Below, piece after piece: positions 6,510-10,655 of a stretch of 10,655 bases of DNA. Each line of letters begins with the position of its first letter. The stretch's first letter is position 1. The notes under the pieces are model-generated. The model saw nothing but the letters and a program-made list of their open reading frames with translations. It did no database searches and was not told the origin of the DNA. The stretch is from Solobacterium sp. (GTDB taxonomy: Bacteria > Bacillota_I > Bacilli_A > Erysipelotrichales > Erysipelotrichaceae). Made by a program: the position numbers and the translations under genes. The stretch is taken from the NCBI GenBank assembly GCA_017419465.1, contig JAFOLE010000131.1, positions 1 to 10,655 on the forward strand, in the 5' to 3' direction.

Positions 6510-7507
6510 AATCCAATTCCTTTCCGCACCATGGCATTGTCCCATTCTTCGGTAAAGCCATGGCCAAGTTCATTGACCTGCACGATCGTTACCGTGCCAT
6601 GGTCTGCCTTCTTGTCATTCTGCACAAGACGGCAGATCTCTTCCTTATCGCATTCACATTCCAGCGGCAGTTCCAGCCGTTCCAGAACGTTCTTCAGACG
6701 TGCTTTCAATTCCGGTTCCTGAACAACGGTCATCATCCCCATCGCAACACACTCGCCATGGAGATACCGGTTGAGTTCATGATAGCTTTCATACGCATGC
6801 CCATACGTATGGCCGAAGTTGAGGAGCTTGCGTTCTCCCCCTTCGCGCTCATCCCGTTCCACGACACCCTGTTTCACCTTCAGGGAACGTTCGATGATCT
6901 CATCAAGATGGTCCATGTAATTGTCCTGTTCAAACAGTTCAAACAGTTTCGGATCATGGGTCATCCCCATCTTCACCGCCTCTGCCATTCCTTCATGGAG
7001 TAAGCGCGGGCTCAGGGTGGACAGCACTTCCGGGTCTACGATAACCAATGATGGCTGCCAGAAGGCACCGACACAGTTCTTGATGCCCTGAAAGTCGATT
7101 GCAGTCTTTCCGCCGATGGATGAGTCCACCATCGACAGCATGGTGCTCGGGATATTCACATAGCGGATGCCGCGCATATAGGTCGCCGCACAGAAGCCGG
7201 CAAGGTCACCGACTACACCGCCACCCAGAGCGACCACCGTATCCTTGCGGGACAGATGCAGCTCCAGCATATGCGCTAATACATCCTGGTAAACCGCGAA
7301 GCATTTGGAGCCTTCCCCCTGCGGAATGACATGCATTACCGCATCCGGAAACTGCGCTTTCAGACTCTCTCTCCACTTTTCGGGAACCCCATCGTCGCTG
7401 ATCAGAAAGACACGGTCGGTTCCGATATATTCTTTTGCCTTTGATAAGGCATTGCGTTCAATGATGATCGGATAGGTCCGGTCTTTGGTATGTACCTGTA
7501 ATTCCAT
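6506..7507 (-). CDS. aroB: 3-dehydroquinate synthase
   Basis: A 333-residue NAD- and metal-dependent enzyme that cyclises DAHP to 3-dehydroquinate. It is slightly shorter than the usual 350-360 residues. Visible: NAD-binding GGGVVGDLAGF (95-105), the signature IPSTMLSMVDSSIGGKTAID (119-138) and the metal ligands E176 (AEAVKMG), H233 (FGHTYGH) and H250 (LHGECVAMGM). Start: ATG at 7505-7507 with a near-perfect AGGAGGTGA at 7514-7522, which includes the end of the pheA TAG stop. It is the second gene of the operon, 13 bases after pheA, and its stop overlaps the aroC start by four bases. No DAHP synthase gene accompanies it in the window. Confidence 0.96.
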   Translation of the reverse strand: MELQVHTKDRTYPIIIERNALSKAKEYIGTDRVFLISDDGVPEKWRESLKAQFPDAVMHVIPQGEGSKCFAVYQDVLAHMLELHLSRKDTVVALGGGVVGDLAGFCAATYMRGIRYVNIPSTMLSMVDSSIGGKTAIDFQGIKNCVGAFWQPSLVIVDPEVLSTLSPRLLHEGMAEAVKMGMTHDPKLFELFEQDNYMDHLDEIIERSLKVKQGVVERDEREGGERKLLNFGHTYGHAYESYHELNRYLHGECVAMGMMTVVQEPELKARLKNVLERLELPLECECDKEEICRLVQNDKKADHGTVTIVQVNELGHGFTEEWDNAMVRKGIGL

Positions 7508-7513
7508 CGGGGG

Positions 7514-7522
7514 TCACCTCCT
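7514..7522 (-). promoter_or_regulatory. Strong Shine-Dalgarno of aroB embedded in the pheA stop codon
   Basis: On the minus strand the sequence reads TAGGAGGTGACC: the TAG is the pheA stop and AGGAGGTGA is a near-perfect anti-16S match. The aroB ATG lies seven bases further on. A ribosome ending pheA sits on the aroB initiation site, favouring re-initiation. Confidence 0.8.
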
Positions 7523-8354
7523 ACTTCTCTGCCTTTGCGGCTTTATAGCAGCCAAGCACACGGCATTCATTACAGCGGGAGCGGATCTCCCGCAGGGCTT
7601 CCTGCACATTGAAATCTGCGAGGTTGCCGGTGAAGTCGAGATAGAAACAGTATTCAAAGACCTGACCCGGAATCGGACGGGATTCCAGCTTCAGCATATT
7701 CAGATTATGATCTGCCAGTACGCCGAGCACATGATAGAGTGAACCGGGCTCATGACGGACCGAGAAATACAGACTGATCTTGTCCGCATCCGGATTGACT
7801 TCATTGTGTTCGGTAACACAGAGAAAACGTGTCATGTTGGTATCCGAGTCCTGTACATCCGGCACAAGGATGTTCATACCGTAGTATTCCGCTGCCCGGT
7901 CAGAGCCAAGCGCTGCCTTTGTCGAATCATTACATTCCTTAATGTATTCCACCGAACGGGCGGTATCCTGGAAGGCAACCGCCTTGATGGACGGATGTTC
8001 CGCAAAGAAACGGGAACACTGACTGATTGCTTCGGGATGGGAGTAGACTTCGGTAATGGTTTCTTCGTTTACGCCAGGAAGCGTGATCAGGTTCTGACGG
8101 ATGCGCACCGTGATTTCCCCGACCGCATGAATGCCGTAGTTGCGGAACAGATCCACCGTACGGGTGATCACCCCGGTCGTTGTATTTTCCACAGGAAGGA
8201 GTGCATAATCGAGCACACCGCAGTCGAGATCATTGAGGATGTCTGTAAAATTTCGGTAGCTGCGGGGTTCATAGTCACGGCCTTCAAAATACCGCATGAC
8301 TGCGATTTCACTGAAGGTTCCGTTGGTTCCCTGATATCCGACTCTGACTGTCAT
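7521..8354 (-). CDS. pheA: Prephenate dehydratase with C-terminal ACT domain
   Basis: A 277-residue monofunctional enzyme that converts prephenate to phenylpyruvate, the phenylalanine branch. The catalytic part shows GYQGTNGTFSE (6-16), YALLPVENTTTGVI (50-63), VYSHPEAISQC (103-113) and the TRF motif (175-177, in NMTRFLCV). The ACT domain (about 192-270) carries ESRP (224-227), the site at which phenylalanine acts in this family, so feedback inhibition by Phe is expected. There is no chorismate mutase domain, unlike the E. coli P-protein. The frame is open 48 codons further upstream (to 8498), but that part overlaps the divergent gene and does not resemble the family. Homologues begin near MTVRVGYQG, so the ATG at 8352-8354 is used. 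First gene of the operon; the leader is too short for a T-box or attenuator. Confidence 0.95.
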   Translation of the reverse strand: MTVRVGYQGTNGTFSEIAVMRYFEGRDYEPRSYRNFTDILNDLDCGVLDYALLPVENTTTGVITRTVDLFRNYGIHAVGEITVRIRQNLITLPGVNEETITEVYSHPEAISQCSRFFAEHPSIKAVAFQDTARSVEYIKECNDSTKAALGSDRAAEYYGMNILVPDVQDSDTNMTRFLCVTEHNEVNPDADKISLYFSVRHEPGSLYHVLGVLADHNLNMLKLESRPIPGQVFEYCFYLDFTGNLADFNVQEALREIRSRCNECRVLGCYKAAKAEK

Positions 8355-8374
8355 AAGCCTTAAATCTCCGTATT

Positions 8375-8387
8375 TATAATTTATAAT
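8375..8387 (+). promoter_or_regulatory. Two tandem TATAAT -10 boxes for the divergent membrane-protein gene
   Basis: TATAAT occurs exactly at 8375-8380 and again at 8382-8387 on the plus strand, just before the ATG at 8394-8396. No convincing -35 was seen at the proper distance. Use of either box would start the mRNA at or within a few bases of the start codon. Confidence 0.4.
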
Positions 8388-8414
8388 TTTATTATGAGAC
8401 CCCGTTCCCCGCAA
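8386..8414 (-). promoter_or_regulatory. Candidate promoter of the aro operon
   Basis: On the minus strand TTGCGG (8409-8414), a 17-base spacer and TAAAAT (8386-8391) precede pheA by about 30 bases. An overlapping alternative is TTGTTG (8412-8417) with TAATAA (8389-8394), also spaced by 17. Either -35 lies inside the first codons of the divergent membrane-protein gene. The -35 matches are weak; the -10 is good. Confidence 0.42.
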
Positions 8415-8918
8415 CAAGACCGCCGTATAAGAACGATGATCGCAGCCGCGATCATCCTCCTTTCCATCATTCCGTTCGTCGGCCTTGACCCGTATCACAT
8501 CAATTACACCGGTCTGTTTCAGCAGCGTCCCCTGCTCACCTGGCTCTGTATGGGTCCGGCATTGATCCTGCAGGGATGGCTGTTTATGACTGCCGTAACG
8601 AAAACCGCAGGCGGTTCTTCCCTGCGGCTTCCGTCATTGGTACTCCTGATCGGGGTAATCGGTTTAATGATCATGCCCTATCGGAAAGAACATGACCTTA
8701 CCACGAATCTGCATTTGGTACTGGCGTTTATTGTGCTGGTATTGCTTAATGGAATCATTTTTCGGATTCTCTTCTTCAGGCAGAAGCTTCTCCTGTTTTA
8801 TGCGGGCGGATGTGTGCTTTCCTTCTTTACCGCATTGACCGCATCTTCCATCAACGGTCTGAGTGAACTGATCTATGCGGCGGTCCTGACAATAACACTG
8901 GTTCAGGCAGGCCTCTGA
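8394..8918 (+). CDS. Small six-helix membrane protein, function unknown
   Basis: A 174-residue protein, mostly hydrophobic, with about six membrane helices (roughly 14-31, 48-68, 79-95, 105-126, 132-150, 156-172). The N-terminus is basic (RPRSPQQDRRIR), consistent with a cytoplasmic start. The loop PYRKEHDLTTNLH (95-107) places histidines at the edge of helix 4. The layout loosely recalls DUF998 or Frag1-like small membrane proteins, but I cannot assign it to a family. It is transcribed divergently from the aro operon and shares a roughly 40-base promoter region with it. No Shine-Dalgarno precedes the ATG at 8394; the next in-frame ATG (8436, residue 15) also lacks one. The gene is followed by a plus-strand terminator at 8988-9011. 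Its hydrophobic pattern and codon-length integrity argue that it is real. Confidence 0.72.
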   Translation: MRPRSPQQDRRIRTMIAAAIILLSIIPFVGLDPYHINYTGLFQQRPLLTWLCMGPALILQGWLFMTAVTKTAGGSSLRLPSLVLLIGVIGLMIMPYRKEHDLTTNLHLVLAFIVLVLLNGIIFRILFFRQKLLLFYAGGCVLSFFTALTASSINGLSELIYAAVLTITLVQAGL

Positions 8919-8930
8919 CATCCGTCTCAT

Positions 8931-8957
8931 AAAAAACAGAGACCTTCCGGTCTCTGT
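8931..8957 (-). terminator. Strong intrinsic terminator for the leftward ATPase transcript
   Basis: ACAGAGACC (8936-8944) and GGTCTCTGT (8949-8957) form a perfect nine-base stem with a four-base loop. On the minus strand it is followed directly by TTTTTT (8931-8936, one base shared with the stem). The plus-strand U-run is displaced (8966-8970), so activity should be mainly leftward. It lies about 100 bases after the ATPase stop and 12 bases beyond the stop of the convergent gene. Confidence 0.8.
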
Positions 8958-8987
8958 CAGATAAGTTTTTCCTCTGCGGTTACTGAT

Positions 8988-9011
8988 TTGCCTTCAGGAA
9001 GGCAAGTTTTT
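8988..9011 (+). terminator. Intrinsic terminator for the rightward membrane-protein transcript
   Basis: TTGCCTT (8988-8994) pairs perfectly with AAGGCAA (8999-9005) over a four-base CAGG loop. On the plus strand GTTTTTC and then ATTTTTG follow (9006-9019). It is about 70 bases after the stop codon of the gene at 8394-8918. No U-run exists on the opposite side. Confidence 0.72.
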
Positions 9012-9055
9012 CATTTTTGACGCATCATTGGAAGATGCAGAATCTCACTGTCAGC

Positions 9056-10351
9056 TTACAGTGCACTCCCGTCCTCCAGCAAAAAATCAAATAAATTCCA
9101 AATCAGTATTCCTTCATCGTTGTAATGCGTTAATCCATCTTTCACGATAATGATCTTCCGGAAGAAATCTTTAATACTTACAAGGGAAGCCTGTTCCTGT
9201 TCTAACTTCTCTTTGCTTGGAATTGAAAGTGCTGATTGAATATATAAGCGATTCGACCCCTGATTACAGACAAAATCAACTTCCAGCTGTTTTAGTTTTC
9301 GTTGTTTGTTATCATCCACAAAACTGTGATCTACAACGCCGACATCTACGTTATAACCTCTGATGAGAAGTTCATTATAAATAATGTTTTCCATCAGATG
9401 CGTTTCTTCGATCTGTCTGAAATTCAATCTTGCGTTTCTCAGTCCTACATCAGTGAAGTAGTATTTCATTGGCGTATTGATGTATTTTTTTCCTTTAATA
9501 TCAAATCGCTTTGATCTGGAAATAAGAAACGACTCTTCAAAATAATCAAGATAGTTCTTTATAGTGTCCTGATGCACGGTGATGTTCTTTTCAGATTTAA
9601 AGGTGTTTGCAAGTTTTCGGGGATTTGTAAGGCTTCCTATACTGGACGCAATAATATCCATCAGTTCTTCCAGTTCCGCTTCATTTCTGACATTGTTTCG
9701 ATCAATAATATCTCTGAAATACGTTTCATCGAACAGCTGTTTCAGATAATTTGCCTTATCCTGTAAATTTGAGATTGCAATCTGGCCTGGCATACCGCCA
9801 TATGTAATATATTCCTGCCACGCCATATTAATATCAGCGCGATCGAAATGAAGAGGAAATTGAACAGGAAATTCAGTTCCGGCATGAAGTCCCCTGTAAT
9901 GATCCCAGAATTCAGAAAAGGAGAATGGATACACGTGAACCTGATCTCCCCTGCCCCTGAACTCAGTAATGATATCCCTGGATAAAAACTTTGCGTTGCT
10001 GCCAGTCACATAGACATCAACGTTATTTCTCCTGATAAGGCTATTCAGCACTTCCTCAAAACCTTCAACCAGCTGCACTTCATCTAAAAGTACATAATAC
10101 AGTTCTTTATCCACAATTCTTTCTTTGATATATGAATAAAGGGTTTCGGCTGAGCGTTCGGCTCTGTGCTCAATATCATCTAACGCCATCGTAATAATAT
10201 GGTCTTCTGATATACCAATATTCTTCAGATAATTGTAAAAAAGTTCAAACAGCAGGTAAGATTTCCCCGCTCTCCTCACACCGGTAATTAACTTAACCAT
10301 TCCGTTATGACGTTTTCTTATCAATTCATTTAAATAATGAGGTCTGTCCAT
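9056..10351 (-). CDS. AAA-family ATPase with C-terminal DUF4143 domain
   Basis: A 431-residue protein of the AAA_14 plus DUF4143 type (PF13173, PF13635), widespread in anaerobes and archaea with no settled function. The N-terminal ATPase shows Walker A GVRRAGKS (24-31), Walker B YYVLLDEVQ (85-93), sensor-1 VTGSNAKFLS (115-124) and the FRGRG arginines (131-135). Around 230-290 is a winged-helix-like linker. The C-terminal part (about 317-380) has the ENIIYNELLIRGYNV and EVDFV blocks of a PD-(D/E)xK-like fold, but the expected catalytic Lys position reads YIQSALS, so nuclease activity is doubtful. The frame also has a GTG at 10358-10360, but that GTG belongs to AAGGTGA, a good Shine-Dalgarno for the ATG at 10349-10351, so I start there. 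The gene is visibly A+T-richer than the aro genes and likely acquired. It is monocistronic, with its own promoter and terminator. Confidence 0.9.
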   Translation of the reverse strand: MDRPHYLNELIRKRHNGMVKLITGVRRAGKSYLLFELFYNYLKNIGISEDHIITMALDDIEHRAERSAETLYSYIKERIVDKELYYVLLDEVQLVEGFEEVLNSLIRRNNVDVYVTGSNAKFLSRDIITEFRGRGDQVHVYPFSFSEFWDHYRGLHAGTEFPVQFPLHFDRADINMAWQEYITYGGMPGQIAISNLQDKANYLKQLFDETYFRDIIDRNNVRNEAELEELMDIIASSIGSLTNPRKLANTFKSEKNITVHQDTIKNYLDYFEESFLISRSKRFDIKGKKYINTPMKYYFTDVGLRNARLNFRQIEETHLMENIIYNELLIRGYNVDVGVVDHSFVDDNKQRKLKQLEVDFVCNQGSNRLYIQSALSIPSKEKLEQEQASLVSIKDFFRKIIIVKDGLTHYNDEGILIWNLFDFLLEDGSAL

Positions 10352-10355
10352 AACT

Positions 10356-10362
10356 GTCACCT
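10356..10362 (-). promoter_or_regulatory. Shine-Dalgarno that decides the ATPase start
   Basis: On the minus strand AAGGTGA (10356-10362) lies four bases before the ATG at 10349-10351. The GTG inside it is in frame and could be mistaken for the start codon. Confidence 0.65.
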
Positions 10363-10364
10363 TA

Positions 10365-10400
10365 TTGAATATTTAGTAGCATAATCAGTAAAATGTTCAA
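10365..10400. repeat. Operator-like inverted repeat, unit 1 (promoter-proximal, downstream)
   Basis: TTGAATATTT (10365-10374) and AAATGTTCAA (10391-10400) are inverted copies, matching at 9 of 10 positions and separated by 16 bases. The unit lies between the -10 box and the ATPase start codon, in the presumed 5'-UTR. It has the same geometry as unit 2 (10439-10474). Confidence 0.7.
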
Positions 10401-10404
10401 TAAA

Positions 10405-10433
10405 ATTATAGTATGTACATGTGTACCGGTCAA
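10405..10433 (-). promoter_or_regulatory. Sigma-A-type promoter of the AAA/DUF4143 gene
   Basis: On the minus strand TTGACC (10428-10433), an exact 17-base spacer and consensus TATAAT (10405-10410) precede the gene by about 54 bases. This is the best promoter in the window. It sits between two operator-like inverted-repeat units. Confidence 0.82.
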
Positions 10434-10438
10434 TCCTG

Positions 10439-10474
10439 TTGAATATTTATTTGTATTTGCGACAAAATATTCAA
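10439..10474. repeat. Operator-like inverted repeat, unit 2 (upstream of the promoter)
   Basis: TTGAATATTT (10439-10448) and AAATATTCAA (10465-10474) are a perfect ten-base inverted repeat with a 16-base centre. The left arm is identical to that of unit 1, 74 bases away. The unit lies immediately upstream of the -35 box. A regulator binding both units would cover the promoter. Confidence 0.75.
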
Positions 10475-10563
10475 TAGAATGCAGCTGCCATGGCATCAGT
10501 CAGAACCGTTTTTCTGCTCAATACAAATGCAAACTCAATCAGATAATCGCCGCAGCAAATCAT
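10475..10563. other. Non-coding stretch with no recognised element
   Basis: Between the upstream operator-like unit and the terminal hairpins I see no convincing gene. A ten-base palindrome (TGCCATGGCA, 10486-10495) is present but short enough to be chance. The frame open here on the plus strand (10393-10575) has no ribosome binding site, runs through the promoter and repeats, and resembles nothing known. Confidence 0.5.
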
Positions 10564-10655
10564 AACCACCCGTAAAACGGGTGGTTTGCTCTGAGGCTAT
10601 AAGCCTCTGACTGCAAGCCAGCGTCTCAAGGCGCAGGCTTTTCCATACTCACGTA
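10564..10655. mobile_element. Possible end of an IS200/IS605-type element, running off the window
   Basis: Three hairpins follow in close succession. A perfect ten-base stem with an AAA loop spans AACCACCCGT/ACGGGTGGTT (10564-10573, 10577-10586). A six-base stem spans GAGGCT/AGCCTC (10593-10598, 10602-10607). An interrupted stem spans AAGCC...GGCTT with inner GCG/CGC (10615-10640). No U-run directly follows the first stem, so it is not a normal terminator. IS200/IS605 elements carry such subterminal hairpins in place of terminal inverted repeats, and the ACCACCCG-type hairpin resembles non-coding ends I associate with these elements in Firmicutes. No transposase or TnpB sequence is inside the window, so the orientation and even the class remain inference. 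Confidence 0.45.

Noticed and set aside
6510..6545. Twelve-codon upstream extension of chorismate synthase
   Set aside because: It lies inside aroB, does not resemble AroC N-termini, and the ATG at 6507-6509 has a ribosome binding site and the ATGA overlap typical of this operon.
8355..8393. T-box, riboswitch or attenuator controlling the aro operon
   Set aside because: The leader is about 25-40 bases, too short for any of these, and no leader peptide rich in Phe, Tyr or Trp was found.
8355..8498. 48-codon upstream extension of PheA
   Set aside because: It runs antisense through the divergent gene and the promoter region, is charged and unlike the family; the conserved start is at 8354.
9022..9038. 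Small GCATC/GATGC hairpin just after the ATPase stop as a terminator
   Set aside because: Only five base pairs and no U-run on either strand; the hairpin at 8931-8957 is a far better leftward terminator.
10352..10360. GTG start for the ATPase
   Set aside because: The GTG is part of the Shine-Dalgarno AAGGTGA that serves the ATG at 10349-10351.
10393..10575. 60-codon plus-strand frame as a small gene
   Set aside because: No ribosome binding site; it crosses the ATPase promoter, both repeat units and the terminal hairpin.

Overview
The window looks like chromosomal DNA from a low-to-mid G+C Firmicute. An anaerobic gut lineage such as Erysipelotrichia or Clostridia fits best, but this is inferred from gene content and style and was not tested by a database search. 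Supporting signs are strong AGGAGG-type ribosome binding sites, sigma-A-like promoters, a rubrerythrin with an N-terminal rubredoxin-like knot (an anaerobe's oxidative-stress protein), a NusG domain II / Gx transporter gene pair, and an AAA/DUF4143 ATPase.

Layout. (1) Positions 1-420, minus strand: 5' part of a rubrerythrin gene cut by the window edge. It has its own candidate promoter (569-598), a long leader and a perfect inverted repeat (456-481). (2) Positions 720-8354, minus strand: a nine-gene, tightly packed operon transcribed in the order pheA, aroB, aroC, aroE-aroK fusion, aroA, tyrA, aroQ, NusG-domain-II membrane protein, Gx-family membrane protein. Spacings run from a 14-base overlap to a 14-base gap, with several ATGA or TAATG overlaps that imply translational coupling. 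A minus-strand terminator candidate follows at 648-683. (3) Positions 8394-8918, plus strand: a divergent small six-helix membrane protein with no visible Shine-Dalgarno. Its TATAAT boxes overlap the presumed operon promoter. (4) Positions 8931-9011: two hairpin terminators that are crossed, so the convergent transcripts should overlap at their 3' ends. (5) Positions 9056-10351, minus strand: an A+T-rich AAA_14/DUF4143 ATPase gene with a near-consensus promoter, bracketed by two copies of a 10-16-10 inverted-repeat unit. (6) Positions 10564-10655: a run of hairpins resembling the end of an IS200/IS605-type element, running off the window.

How the genes work together. The operon covers dehydroquinate synthase (AroB), type II dehydroquinase (AroQ), shikimate dehydrogenase and kinase (one polypeptide), EPSP synthase (AroA) and chorismate synthase (AroC), i.e. 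DAHP to chorismate. It also holds the prephenate-consuming enzymes of the Phe (PheA) and Tyr (TyrA) branches. The first committed enzyme, DAHP synthase, and chorismate mutase are absent and must be encoded elsewhere if the pathway is complete. The two distal membrane-protein genes are translationally coupled to aroQ, an unexpected pairing. The most unusual regulatory architecture is the duplicated operator-like repeat around the ATPase promoter. I saw no CRISPR array, tRNA, rRNA, T-box or riboswitch.
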